A stretch of 64,000 nucleotides of DNA, from NCBI RefSeq assembly GCF_002953135.1, contig NZ_CP026372.1, positions 124,001 to 188,000 of the forward strand, given 5' to 3'. Position 1 is the stretch's first letter. Every line of letters begins with the position of its first letter. A program made the translations under genes and the position numbers. This stretch comes from Sphingobium sp. SCG-1 (GTDB lineage: Bacteria > Pseudomonadota > Alphaproteobacteria > Sphingomonadales > Sphingomonadaceae). The notes under the pieces are model-generated. The model was not told the DNA's origin, made no database searches, and saw nothing but the letters and a program-made list of their open reading frames with translations. Positions 50,428 to 59,344 of the stretch are shown in pieces.

Positions 50428-51755
50428 CCGTCACACGCTTTGCCCCTTCGCCGACCGGCCACCTCCACGTCGGCAATATCCGCGCGGCGCTTCACAACTG
50501 GATGTGGGCGCAGAAGACGGGCGGGCGGTTCCTGTTGCGTCTGGACGACACTGATGCGGAGCGCTCGCGCGAGGAATATGCGGAGTCGATCCGCGCCGAC
50601 TTGGCATGGCTTGGCCTGCGCTATGACGAGGAGGTGCGGCAGTCGGACAGGTTCGCGCTGTACGAAGCCCGATTCGAGACATTGCGCGCTGCGGGGCGTG
50701 TTTATCCCTGCTACGAGACGTCCGAGGAACTCGACTTGCGGCGGAAGGTGCTGCTTGGGCGCGGTCTGCCGCCAGTTTACGAGCGTACCGCGCTGTCGCT
50801 GACGGCGGATGATATCGCGGCACTTGAGGCGGAGGGACGGCGACCGCACTGGCGGTTCAAGCTGGATCATGACGCGCCGATTGCCTGGACCGACCTGATC
50901 CGGGGCGACCAGCATTTCGATCCGAAGCTGCTGTCCGATCCGGTGATCCGGCGGGCGGATGGTTCGTGGCTCTATATGCTGCCGTCGGTCATCGACGACG
51001 TCGACATGGGGATCACTCATGTCGTGCGCGGGGAGGATCATGTGTCCAATACCGCGACGCAGCTTCAGATGTTTGTCGCGCTTGGGGCTTCCCCGCCGCA
51101 ATTCGCGCATGAGGCGCTGTTGACGGGTGCGGAGGGAAAGCTGTCGAAGCGGCTGGGGTCGCTCGGCGTGTCGGCGTTCCGCGAGGCGGGGATGGAGCCG
51201 ATCACATTGATCGCACTGCTGGCGCGGTTGGGGACGAGTGATCCGGTCGAGCCGGTAGCCGATCCGTGTACTCTAATCGAAAGCTTCGACTTTGCCCGAT
51301 TCGGGCGGGCGCCGGCCCGCTTCGATGAAGCGGAACTCGCGGCGCTTAATCAGAAAGTGCTGCATCTGCTGGACTTCGCGGCGGTGCGGGATCGCCTGCC
51401 AGAGAGCATGGGTGAAGCAGGCTGGCTGGCGATCCGGCCTAATCTTGAGACACTCACGCAGGCGGACGATTGGTGGCGCATCGTGACCGGGCCATTCGCG
51501 CCGCCTGTGCCGGAGGCTGAAGACCGCATGTTTCTGGTAGAGGCGGCAGATGCGCTGGCGGCTATACCCGAAGATGATAGTATATGGCGCAATCTGACCG
51601 AGGCGCTCAAGGCGAGCAGCGGGCGTAAGGGCAAGGCGCTGTTCCTGCCGCTTCGCCGCGCATTAACGGGGATGGATCATGGCCCGGATATGGCGGCTTT
51701 GCTGCCGTTGATAGGGCGGGATGAAGCGGTGCGGCGACTGAAGGCCAGCGTCTGA
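50424..51755 (+). CDS. gltX: Glutamate-tRNA ligase
   Basis: Class I aaRS of 443 residues, slightly shorter than the usual ~470. Signature PSPTGHLHVGN is at 9-18 and the KMSKS equivalent is KLSKR at 239-243; YPCYETSEELDLRR and HVVRGEDHVSNT are typical. Alphaproteobacteria often have two GluRS genes, and this looks like the shorter second type; charging specificity (Glu, Gln-tRNA) cannot be read. ATGA overlap with the small gene before it. Confidence 0.94.
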   Translation: MTVTRFAPSPTGHLHVGNIRAALHNWMWAQKTGGRFLLRLDDTDAERSREEYAESIRADLAWLGLRYDEEVRQSDRFALYEARFETLRAAGRVYPCYETSEELDLRRKVLLGRGLPPVYERTALSLTADDIAALEAEGRRPHWRFKLDHDAPIAWTDLIRGDQHFDPKLLSDPVIRRADGSWLYMLPSVIDDVDMGITHVVRGEDHVSNTATQLQMFVALGASPPQFAHEALLTGAEGKLSKRLGSLGVSAFREAGMEPITLIALLARLGTSDPVEPVADPCTLIESFDFARFGRAPARFDEAELAALNQKVLHLLDFAAVRDRLPESMGEAGWLAIRPNLETLTQADDWWRIVTGPFAPPVPEAEDRMFLVEAADALAAIPEDDSIWRNLTEALKASSGRKGKALFLPLRRALTGMDHGPDMAALLPLIGRDEAVRRLKASV

Positions 51756-51771
51756 AGGCTTACGATTTTAG

Positions 51772-51817
51772 TCACCGGATCTGGATAGTGAAGTTGACGG
51801 TGATTCCCGATTTTTTT
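51772..51817 (+). terminator. Weak terminator-like structure after gltX
   Basis: TCACCG (51772-51777) could pair with CGGTGA (51798-51803) across a 20-base loop, and a T7 run (51811-51817) follows 7 bases later. The spacing is poor, so confidence is low, but it is the only structure after gltX. Confidence 0.3.
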
Positions 51818-51878
51818 GCTCCAACAGCAGCTATGTCTATTCGCCTCAATTGGCGACACCAGCATCAAGACATTGAGC

Positions 51879-52441
51879 GTCAGATTGCCCATAGAGCGAC
51901 CAACTCGAACGCGAGAGCCATAACAACGGTCAGCCACACGGGCACTCGCCGGGCAAAGGCAAGCCAAGCGCCATCCAGGCCAAATCGGTCACCGAGTTTA
52001 GCATGCCGTCGCCAGAATAGTCGAGCGCGATTGTCGCCTCGCGATAGCGATTTATGATGATCGGGAGTTCTCCAGCATTTCCCACGCTGCCTCTATGGCC
52101 ACGGCTAACACCAGCCGTTCCCTCGACGTGCGTGACTGCAGGACCAGCCATCCCAAGCCGTAAAACGCGAAGCTATGGATGATATGGCTAAGTGTATACC
52201 AGTCGGCTATGTGCTGGCTGTTGCCGGAACCCAGTCGCGAATGCCACAGCTCCACATAATCGCACGCGCAGATAGCATTGCGGCCTGTTGCGAGTTCAAA
52301 CGTCGCCGCTACGATAATATTGCCCGACCCGGTAACCAGTGGAGTGGCCGGAGGTCGTATATCGAAGCGCGCAACCCGGTTGCTTTCTGTGTCACAAGCC
52401 TTTTGCCCGGGTTGTGGACCATGCTGAACGATGTGCGTCAT
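51879..52441 (-). pseudogene. DUF2585 (UPF0314) protein gene, broken by two frameshifts
   Basis: The conserved core reads YVELWHSRLGSGNSQHIADWY, then SHIIHSFAFYGLGWLV and EAAWEMLENS, matching the DUF2585 family of small membrane proteins. Near 52060 the frame stops after ENSRSS; adding one C to the CCC run gives PIIINRYREATIALDYSG, the family sequence. A second missing base near 51965 ends it again; restoring it yields FAFARRVPVWLTVVMALAFE and a stop at 51879. Both shifts are one base short. The N-terminus is unclear. Two shifts favour real decay over one sequencing error. The ~580 bases between gltX and the next gene hold nothing else I can support. Confidence 0.75.
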
Positions 52442-52482
52442 TTGCACTAGTCAAAAGGTGGTTAAGCGGACATATCGCCGCG

Positions 52483-53751
52483 ATGGAACATCGTCCCCCT
52501 TTGCGCACTGCCCCAGAATTCACGCTCGGATTCAAAGAGTTCGTGGGTCTCATCGCGGCGTTAATGGCTGTGAATGCGCTTTCCATTGACCCGATGCTGC
52601 CTGCCCTGCCCGCTATGGGGGACACGCTGCACATTTCGAACGCCAATGACCGTCAGTGGATCATCACGCTCTATTTCATTGGGCTGGGCCTGGGTTCGCT
52701 CATCTATGGCCCGCTGTCCGATCGCTTCGGACGCAAGCCGGTCATGGCTGTTTCTCTTAGCCTTTTCCTGGTCTTCACCGCTGTCTGCGCGCTGGCGCCA
52801 AGCTTCACCGTGATGCTCATCGGTCGCTTTGCGTGCGGTTTCTTCGCCGCATCAAGCCGGGTGATCGCTGTCAGCATCGTGCGTGACCGGTTCCATGGCG
52901 ACCAGATGGCCCGGATCATGTCTTTGATTTTTATTGTGTTCATGATCGTCCCCGTACTCGCGCCCGCATTTGGACAGGCCGTTCTGCTTATTGCGCCTTG
53001 GCGGTGGATATTTGGTGCGCTGCTGATCGTCGGTCTGGCTATCGTTTTATGGATGATGGTCCGGTTGCCTGAAACGCTCGCTCCGGAAAATCGGGTCGAG
53101 ATTAACAGAGCCGACTTGGCGGCCACGCTGAAAACAGTGGTCACCAGCCGGGGTTCCATAGGATATATGCTGGCAAGCGGCACGGTGTTGGGCGGCCTGA
53201 TCGGCTTCATAACATCCGTGCAGCAAATCTTCTTCGATGTGTTCCACAGCGAAGCCATTTTTGCGCTGGCCTTTGCCTCGATCGCCGGGTTCATGGGCAT
53301 AGGCAGCTTCCTGAATAGCCATCTGGTAGAGAAGGTGGGTGCCCGAAGGCTTAGCCAGGGTTCGCTGATGCTCCTGATCCTGCTTTCCGGCACGCATGCG
53401 GTCTATGCGTGGCTGGGCATGGAAACCGTCTGGAGCTTCATTGCATTTCAAGCCGCCACGATGCTGAGCTTTGCCTTCACCGGCTCTAACTTTAGCGCCA
53501 TTTCGATGGAGCCGTTTGCGAGGGGAGCGGGCATGGCATCTTCTTTTCAGGCCTGCCTGACGACCATTATTTCCGCGCTCTTGGGGGCATTCGTCGGCAG
53601 TCAGTTCGACGGTACTACTCTTCCGCTGGCGCTTGGCTTTTTCTGCTACGGGGCAGTAGCGCTGATCTTCATAGCGTGGGCTGAACATGGCCGATTTTTC
53701 ACTCGGCCCGGCTTAGCAGCGCTACGGAGCGACGCCATCGTTCCACATTGA
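52483..53751 (+). CDS. Bcr/CflA-family MFS drug exporter
   Basis: Drug-resistance-type major facilitator, 422 residues, about 12 membrane segments. MAVNALSIDPMLPALPAMG and GSLIYGPLSDRFGRKPVMAV (family loop motif) identify Bcr/CflA. The start ATG 52483 (MEHRPPLRTAPEFTLGF) is the best family match; no clear ribosome site. Followed by a strong terminator. Divergent from the DUF2585 remnant. Compound exported unknown. Confidence 0.88.
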   Translation: MEHRPPLRTAPEFTLGFKEFVGLIAALMAVNALSIDPMLPALPAMGDTLHISNANDRQWIITLYFIGLGLGSLIYGPLSDRFGRKPVMAVSLSLFLVFTAVCALAPSFTVMLIGRFACGFFAASSRVIAVSIVRDRFHGDQMARIMSLIFIVFMIVPVLAPAFGQAVLLIAPWRWIFGALLIVGLAIVLWMMVRLPETLAPENRVEINRADLAATLKTVVTSRGSIGYMLASGTVLGGLIGFITSVQQIFFDVFHSEAIFALAFASIAGFMGIGSFLNSHLVEKVGARRLSQGSLMLLILLSGTHAVYAWLGMETVWSFIAFQAATMLSFAFTGSNFSAISMEPFARGAGMASSFQACLTTIISALLGAFVGSQFDGTTLPLALGFFCYGAVALIFIAWAEHGRFFTRPGLAALRSDAIVPH

Positions 53752-53757
53752 CGAAAC

Positions 53758-53797
53758 AAAGAGGGCTCCGCCATACATGCGGAGTCCTCTTTGTTTT
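53758..53797. terminator. Strong terminator after the Bcr/CflA gene
   Basis: AAAGAGGGCTCCGC (53758-53771) pairs with GCGGAGTCCTCTTT (53779-53792), 13 of 14 positions, loop CATACAT, then a T-rich tail GTTTTAATT. It lies between two converging genes; the reverse direction has an A/T-rich flank too (CTTTGTTTCG), so it may serve both. Confidence 0.85.
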
Positions 53798-53810
53798 AAT
53801 TGAAGCCTGA

Positions 53811-55343
53811 TTAATTGATCGGCGGCACAGGTACTGGCGGCGCGTCCCGGTCGGTCTCATGCACCTCTTCGAGACCAAGCCCGACGTGGCTGCGCTTGTA
53901 GCTATAGGCGAAGTAGACCATCAGACCGATCGCTGCCCAGATCACGAACATCATCTTGGTCTCGTAGCCAAGGCTCCAGAACAAGTAGAGGCAGCCCAGC
54001 ACCGCTATCGGGGCCGTGACCATGATCGCCGGGGTCCGGAACGGGCGGCGGCGGTCAGGATCGCTACGGCGCAGCATTAGCACCGCTATTGAAACCGCCG
54101 CAAAGGCGAACAGCGTGCCCGAATTGGAGATATCCGCCAGAATGCCCACGGGGAAGAACGCCGCGAACAATGCCACGAAGATGCCCGTCAGGATCGTGAT
54201 GACGTGCGGCGTATGGAACTTCGGATGTACCTTCGAGAACACAGCCGGAAGCAGGCCATCACGACTCATGACGAAGAAGATGCGTGTTTGGCCAAACATC
54301 ATCATCAGAATGACCGAAGGTAGCGCCAGACCCGCGGCAAGCCCGATCAGATTGCCGATCTGCGGCCAGCCGATTTCGCGCAGCGTCCAGGCCAATGCTT
54401 CCTTGGAGCAGACCACAGCCTCCTTGCCAGTTGCGGCAATAGCGGCACATTGCTGCGACAATTGAACGCTGCCGGGTGCCAGCACTTCGCCCCCTGGACC
54501 CGCGACTGGCTGCGCGCCGACACTGCCGATGACGCCAGCGGCGACGAGAATGTAGAAGATCGTGCAGATACCGAGCGATCCGATCAGGCCGATGGGCATG
54601 TTGCGCTGCGGATTCTTCGTTTCCTCCGCCGCCGTCGAAACCGCGTCGAAGCCGACATAGGCGAAGAAGATGGAGGCCGCCGCCGCCGAAATTCCGCTAA
54701 AGCCAAGCGGCGAGAAGGGCGTGAAGTTCTCCATCTTAATGACGGGCAGAGCGAGAACGACAAAGAGAGTAAGCGCCGCGACCTTGATCGCTACCAGTAC
54801 GGCGTTGACCGACGCACTCTCCTTGGTCCCGATCACCAGCAGCCAGGTCACGAGGCCCGCAATCGCCATCGCAGGCAGATTGACGAGACCGCCATCGAAC
54901 GGACCACGCACCAGCATGTCAGGTATGTCGATATGCAAGGCATTCTCAAGCAGCCCGACCACATAGCCGGACCAGCCGACCGACACCGCACCCGCCGCGA
55001 CCGCATATTCCAGGATCAGCGCCCATCCGACCATCCAGGCAATCAATTCGCCCATCACTGCATAACTATACGTGTAGGCCGAGCCGGAAACCGGCACCAT
55101 CGCTGCCATCTCGGCGTAACATAATGCCGCTACGGCACACACAAACCCGGCGATGACGAAGGAGAGCATCATGCCCGGCCCCGCCTTTTGCGCGGCTTCG
55201 GCGGTCAGAACGAAGATGCCGGTGCCGATGACGGCTCCGATGCCCAGCATGGTAAGCTGAAATGCACCCAGCGACCGGGTCAGCGATTTTTTCTCCGCCG
55301 TCGCCAGGATCGCATCGAGTGACTTTATGCGCCCGAAGATCAT
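53811..55343 (-). CDS. APC-superfamily amino acid permease
   Basis: 510-residue transporter with about 12 membrane segments, related to the CAT/YfnA group. FQLTMLGIGAVIGTGIFVLTAEAAQ is the opening motif and GFDAVSTAAEETKNPQRNMPIG is the typical loop in the middle. Short soluble tail with several Pro. Likely imports an amino acid by proton symport; which one is not readable. It reads toward the terminator shared with the Bcr/CflA gene. Confidence 0.9.
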   Translation of the reverse strand: MIFGRIKSLDAILATAEKKSLTRSLGAFQLTMLGIGAVIGTGIFVLTAEAAQKAGPGMMLSFVIAGFVCAVAALCYAEMAAMVPVSGSAYTYSYAVMGELIAWMVGWALILEYAVAAGAVSVGWSGYVVGLLENALHIDIPDMLVRGPFDGGLVNLPAMAIAGLVTWLLVIGTKESASVNAVLVAIKVAALTLFVVLALPVIKMENFTPFSPLGFSGISAAAASIFFAYVGFDAVSTAAEETKNPQRNMPIGLIGSLGICTIFYILVAAGVIGSVGAQPVAGPGGEVLAPGSVQLSQQCAAIAATGKEAVVCSKEALAWTLREIGWPQIGNLIGLAAGLALPSVILMMMFGQTRIFFVMSRDGLLPAVFSKVHPKFHTPHVITILTGIFVALFAAFFPVGILADISNSGTLFAFAAVSIAVLMLRRSDPDRRRPFRTPAIMVTAPIAVLGCLYLFWSLGYETKMMFVIWAAIGLMVYFAYSYKRSHVGLGLEEVHETDRDAPPVPVPPIN

Positions 55344-55490
55344 GAAATATTGTCTCTCTGTCTTTAGTCGCGCGCCAAATGGTGCGCTCCCCTAATCTGG
55401 GTAACGAGACTATCGCCTAAATCCGCCCGTGCAAGCATGTTGCGCGGGCGGGCAATGATCTTTGAGGGAATGTCCCCGACTGGCCGCCAG

Positions 55491-55868
55491 TCAGCGCGCC
55501 AGCATCGGTCCCAGGGGACGACCGGCGAAGATGTGGACATGCAGATGCGGAACTTCCTGATGCCCGTCCTGCCCGACATTGGCGAGCAGCCGGTAGCCGC
55601 TTTCCACATAGCCCGCTTCCCGCGCGATCAGGCCGACTGCCCTTACGAAACCCGCAATTTCCCGGTCGGACCCGCGCGCCGAGAAATCGTCCCAGCTTAC
55701 ATAGCGTCCCTTCGGGATCACGAGGATGTGCGTCGGCGCCTGCGGGTTGATGTCGTGGAAAGCCAGCGCGCTGTCATCCTCATAGACTTTCTTGCACGGG
55801 ATTTCGCCGCGCAGGATCTTCGCGAAGATATTGTCGTCGTTATAGGGAAGCGTCGGATCGATCGGCAC
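55491..55868 (-). CDS. HIT-family nucleotide-binding protein
   Basis: 125 residues from GTG 55868 (MPIDPTLPYNDDNIFAK) with GGAGT upstream; the longer open frame lies inside hisE. The histidine triad is HLHVH (108-112), preceded by GQEVP-type VGQDGHQEVPH. HINT-type proteins hydrolyse adenosine phosphoramidates. Last gene of the his cluster, 4 bases after hisE. Confidence 0.9.
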   Translation of the reverse strand: MPIDPTLPYNDDNIFAKILRGEIPCKKVYEDDSALAFHDINPQAPTHILVIPKGRYVSWDDFSARGSDREIAGFVRAVGLIAREAGYVESGYRLLANVGQDGHQEVPHLHVHIFAGRPLGPMLAR

Positions 55869-55872
55869 GATA

Positions 55873-56202
55873 TTACTCCTGAACGCGCGCGGCTTTTTCC
55901 GCGATTCCCGAGACACCCTCACGGCGATCCAGTTCCGCGCATACATCGTCCAGCGACAGATTCATGTCCGCAAGCAGGACCGTGAGGTGGAAGAGCAGGT
56001 CGGCGGCTTCGGACGTGACGCCCTCAGGGTCGTTCGCCATGGCGGCAATGACGGTTTCGACGGCCTCTTCGCCCAGCTTCTGCGCGATCTTGGCGCGACC
56101 CTTCGCCGTCAGCTTTGCCACATAGCTGCTGCTGGGATCGGCCGTGCGACGGGCGCGGATCGTGGCTTCGAGCCGGGAGAGGGTATCGGACATAGCGCTC
56201 AT
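55873..56202 (-). CDS. hisE: Phosphoribosyl-ATP pyrophosphatase
   Basis: Second step of histidine synthesis, 109 residues. GRAKIAQKLGEEAVETVIAA and TSEAADLLFHLTVLLADM form the MazG-like helical core with its Mg-binding acids. The ATG at 56202 overlaps the hisF stop (ATGA); a second ATG 9 bases on is an alternative. hisI (cyclohydrolase) is not in this window, so E and I are separate here. Confidence 0.94.
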   Translation of the reverse strand: MSAMSDTLSRLEATIRARRTADPSSSYVAKLTAKGRAKIAQKLGEEAVETVIAAMANDPEGVTSEAADLLFHLTVLLADMNLSLDDVCAELDRREGVSGIAEKAARVQE

Positions 56203-56999
56203 AGTGCGGTTGCCGCCGGAGAGGTCAATGCAAAAAGCGGGCGGCGGACGGGAATACCCGCCGCGGCAAGCGCAGCATGCGCCTCACCGATGGTGTGCTG
56301 ACCGAAATGGAAGATCGATGCCGCCAACACTGCGCTGGCATGGCCTTCGATCACGCCTTCGACCAGATGTTGAAGCGTGCCCACGCCCCCGCTCGCCACC
56401 ACGGGCACAGCGACGGCGTCGGCAATTGCCCGCGTCAGAGCGAGGTCATAACCCGCGCGTGTCCCGTCGCCGTCCATCGAAGTGACCAGCAATTCGCCTG
56501 CGCCGAGTTCCGCCAATCGTACTGCATGTTCCAGCGCATCGATGCCGGTACCGCGCCGCCCACCGTGCGTGAAGATTTCCCAACTGCCCTCAGCCACCCG
56601 CCGCGCATCGACCGAGGCGACGACGCACTGGCTGCCGAAGCGATCGGCGATGTCGGCCACGACTTCGGGCCGTGTGACAGCGGCGCTGTTCACCGCAACC
56701 TTGTCCGCCCCGGCGAGCAACAGCGCGCGGGCATCTTCGGGCGTGCGGACACCGCCGCCCACCGTGACCGGCATGAAGCAGACTTCTGCGACGCGCCGGA
56801 CGACTTCCAGGATCGTGCCGCGCGCCTCATGGCTGGCGGTGATGTCGAGGAAGCAGAGTTCGTCCGCGCCCGCCGCGTCATAGAGCCGCGCCTGTTCCAC
56901 CGGATCGCCAGCATCCGCGAGATCGACAAAGTTGACGCCCTTCACGACGCGGCCGTTCGCCACATCCAGGCAGGGAATGACACGGGTGCGGACGGTCAC
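56199..56999 (-). CDS. hisF: Imidazole glycerol phosphate synthase cyclase subunit
   Basis: TIM-barrel partner of HisH, 266 residues, forming IGP and AICAR. RVIPCLDVANGRVVKGVNF (D12) at the N-terminus and the IASGGVG-type VVASGGVGTLQHL near the C-terminus are conserved; the second catalytic Asp lies in LLVTSMDGDGTRAGYD. The start is GTG at 56999, overlapping the hisA stop (GTGA). Slightly longer than the usual ~255 residues because of a C-terminal tail (FALTSPAATAL). Confidence 0.96.
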   Translation of the reverse strand: MTVRTRVIPCLDVANGRVVKGVNFVDLADAGDPVEQARLYDAAGADELCFLDITASHEARGTILEVVRRVAEVCFMPVTVGGGVRTPEDARALLLAGADKVAVNSAAVTRPEVVADIADRFGSQCVVASVDARRVAEGSWEIFTHGGRRGTGIDALEHAVRLAELGAGELLVTSMDGDGTRAGYDLALTRAIADAVAVPVVASGGVGTLQHLVEGVIEGHASAVLAASIFHFGQHTIGEAHAALAAAGIPVRRPLFALTSPAATAL

Positions 57000-57730
57000 G
57001 CAGCCGCCGCCAGTGCCAAAGCCGTCGCGAGATCAAGACGGCCATCATACAGTGCCCGCCCCGTGATGACGCCTTCGATGCCGTCCTGAACGTGCAGGCT
57101 GAGTATCCGGATGTCCGCAATTCCCGCCACGCCGCCGCTGGCGATTACCGGAATGTCCGTGGCCCGCGCCAGATCGACGGTCGCCTCGATATTGCAGCCC
57201 TTCAGCATACCGTCGCGGCCCACATCGGTGAACAACAGCGCGGCGACGCCCGCATCCTCAAACCTGTGCGCCATTTCCGCGATCGGCATGTCGGATTTTT
57301 CAGCCCAGCCTTCGGTCGCGACGAAGCCATCGCGCGCATCCACAGCAACGACAATGCCGCCGGGGAAATCCGCTGCTGCCGCCTTGACGAACTCGGGGTC
57401 TTTCAGCGCCGCCGTGCCGATGACGACGCGTGACACGCCAAGGTCGAACCAGCGTTCCACCGCAGTACGATCCCGGATGCCGCCGCCCAGTTGCACATGC
57501 CCCGGAAACGCCGCGACTATACTCTCGACGGCGGAAGCGTTGACGGCCTGTCCGGCAAATGCGCCGTCCAGATCGACGACGTGGAGATGCTGCGCGCCCG
57601 CTTCGGCGAACAGCAACGCCTGCGCGGCAGGATCGTCGCCATAGACGGTGGCGCGGTCCATGTCCCCCTCCGCAAGGCGGACGACCTGACCGCCTTTAAG
57701 GTCGATGGCAGGGAAGACGATAAGGCTCAT
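56996..57730 (-). CDS. hisA: ProFAR isomerase
   Basis: Isomerase TIM barrel of 244 residues. FPAIDLKGGQVVRLAEGD (catalytic Asp) and FTDVGRDGMLKGCN (second Asp) identify it; VIASGGVAGIAD is the phosphate-binding loop. The ATG at 57730 overlaps the hisH stop (ATGA), so the open frame upstream of it is not coding. Ends with an Ala-rich tail. Confidence 0.96.
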   Translation of the reverse strand: MSLIVFPAIDLKGGQVVRLAEGDMDRATVYGDDPAAQALLFAEAGAQHLHVVDLDGAFAGQAVNASAVESIVAAFPGHVQLGGGIRDRTAVERWFDLGVSRVVIGTAALKDPEFVKAAAADFPGGIVVAVDARDGFVATEGWAEKSDMPIAEMAHRFEDAGVAALLFTDVGRDGMLKGCNIEATVDLARATDIPVIASGGVAGIADIRILSLHVQDGIEGVITGRALYDGRLDLATALALAAAA

Positions 57731-58338
57731 GGACGCCAATCCAGAAAACGGGAGAGGAAGGAAAGGCCATAGCGCTGGCTCTTTTCCGGGTGGAATTGCA
57801 CGCCGATGATCGTGTTGCGCGCAACGGCGGCTACCAGCGGTCCCGCGTGATCGGTCGTAGCAGCAATATGCGCAGGATCGGCGGCGGCGAAGTGGTAGCT
57901 GTGCAGGAAATATGCCTCGCCCGGTTCCAGCAGGGCATGCGCCATAGCAGGCGCGACATCGTTCCACCCCATATGCGGCACCTTTGCGGCAGGATCGGAA
58001 GGCGCAATATGGCTGACGCTGCCGGGAATCCAACCAAGTCCGGGATGGCTGCCAAACTCCTCGCCCGTATCGGCAAGCAACTGCATGCCCACGCACACGC
58101 CGAGAAACGGAACGCCGCGCGCATGCACGGCCTCTCCCAGCGCGTCGACCATGCCATCAATTCCGACCAATGCATCGCGGCAGGCGCGGAAAGCGCCTAC
58201 GCCGGGCAACACGATACGGTCCGCGCTGCGCACCGCATCCGGATCGGCGGTGATCGCGACGTCCTGCGCACCCGCCTGCCGCAGCGCATTGTGCACCGAG
58301 TGGAGATTGCCCGCGCCGTAATCGATCAGCGCGATCAT
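57727..58338 (-). CDS. hisH: Imidazole glycerol phosphate synthase glutaminase subunit
   Basis: Class I glutamine amidotransferase feeding ammonia to HisF; 203 residues. Nucleophile C82 in FLGVCVGMQLL, H183 and E185 in VQFHPEKSQ complete the triad. IDYGAGNLHSVHNAL is the typical N-terminus. ATGA overlaps on both sides: with the YciI-like gene upstream and hisA downstream. Confidence 0.96.
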   Translation of the reverse strand: MIALIDYGAGNLHSVHNALRQAGAQDVAITADPDAVRSADRIVLPGVGAFRACRDALVGIDGMVDALGEAVHARGVPFLGVCVGMQLLADTGEEFGSHPGLGWIPGSVSHIAPSDPAAKVPHMGWNDVAPAMAHALLEPGEAYFLHSYHFAAADPAHIAATTDHAGPLVAAVARNTIIGVQFHPEKSQRYGLSFLSRFLDWRP

Positions 58339-58619
58339 GTTTTGAGGAATTCCAGCCCCGACGCCAGAAAGCTAGGATTGAATTCGGTCACCGTGACTTC
58401 CGCCGCGCCGTTGATCACGAACGGATCGGTCAGCACCTTCGCGTCGATGTCCGCCTTGTTTCCGCGCGCGATCAATATCCCGCCTTCTCGCGGCACCTTG
58501 CGCCCCGCGACGAGCAGCCAGCCATCGGCGAGGCCTTCCTTCAACCAAGCGACGTGGGCATCCATGTGCGAATCCACGATGTCGAGGTCGACGATATAAT
58601 GCAGGGAGACGATGAACAT
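58335..58619 (-). CDS. YciI-like (YCII-domain) protein inside the his cluster
   Basis: 94 residues of the YCII family: FIVSLHYIVDLDIVDSHMDAHVAWL, WLLVAGRKVPREGGIL and DPFVINGAAEVTVTEFNPSF. These small alpha+beta proteins often form dimers with a conserved His-Asp pair; enzymatic roles are mostly unknown. Its stop overlaps the hisH ATG (ATGA), which suggests a function tied to histidine synthesis or at least shared regulation. Not itself a known his enzyme. Confidence 0.85.
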   Translation of the reverse strand: MFIVSLHYIVDLDIVDSHMDAHVAWLKEGLADGWLLVAGRKVPREGGILIARGNKADIDAKVLTDPFVINGAAEVTVTEFNPSFLASGLEFLKT

Positions 58620-58650
58620 GAAAGGCGTCCTTCTGCGTAAATCCGCGCGA

Positions 58651-59247
58651 TCAGGCCGCGCCTAAAATGCCCTTGGTGGAAGGGATGCTGTCCGCCTTGC
58701 GCGGGTCGATCTCGACCGCCTGCCGCAACGCACGCGCTAGTCCCTTGTAACAGCTTTCCACGATATGGTGATTATTGCTGCCGTACAGCGTCTCGATATG
58801 CAGCGTCAGCCCCGCTGACTGCGCGAAGCTGTGGAACCAGTGCTCGATCAGCTCCGTGTCCCATTCGCCGAGCCGCGCCTGCGTAAACGCCGCCTTCCAC
58901 ACGAAGAACGGCCGCCCGGAAATATCGAGCGACACCCGCGTCAAAGTCTCGTCCATCGGCGAATAGACCGAGCCGAAGCGGCTGATCCCCTTCTTGTCGC
59001 CCAGCGCCTTGGCCACCGCCTCGCCAATGGCGATCCCGGTATCCTCGGTCGTGTGATGCTGATCGACATGCAGGTCGCCGATTGCCTTCACGTCCAGATC
59101 GATCAACGAATGGCGCGACAACTGTTCGACCATATGGTCGAGGAAGCCGATACCCGTCGATACGGTGTACGTTCCGGTTCCGTCGAGATTGACGGTAACG
59201 TCGATCGAGGTTTCCCCGGTCTTGCGATGGATTTCGGCGATACGCAT
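58651..59247 (-). CDS. hisB: Imidazoleglycerol-phosphate dehydratase
   Basis: Mn-dependent dehydratase of 198 residues. GFLDHMVEQLSRHSLIDLDV, DLHVDQHHTTED and NNHHIVESCYKGLARALRQA (metal-binding His clusters) are diagnostic. The ATG at 59247 (MRIAEIHRKTGETSID) is the normal N-terminus; upstream open sequence is unlikely to be coding. First gene of the his run, divergent from sspB. It is the single-domain type, so the phosphatase step needs hisN. Confidence 0.96.
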   Translation of the reverse strand: MRIAEIHRKTGETSIDVTVNLDGTGTYTVSTGIGFLDHMVEQLSRHSLIDLDVKAIGDLHVDQHHTTEDTGIAIGEAVAKALGDKKGISRFGSVYSPMDETLTRVSLDISGRPFFVWKAAFTQARLGEWDTELIEHWFHSFAQSAGLTLHIETLYGSNNHHIVESCYKGLARALRQAVEIDPRKADSIPSTKGILGAA

Positions 59248-59344
59248 GGCGCCCCTATAGCGACTGGCGCGACGGGTGCAACGATTCCACGCGCTGCGGA
59301 CGAGCGCCCTTGACCGCACTCCATGGGGCGTTAGGAAGAAGCGC

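Noticed and set aside
51788..52057. Plus-strand open frame downstream of gltX
   Set aside because: It lies opposite the DUF2585 remnant, has no family similarity, and the minus strand reading explains the sequence better.
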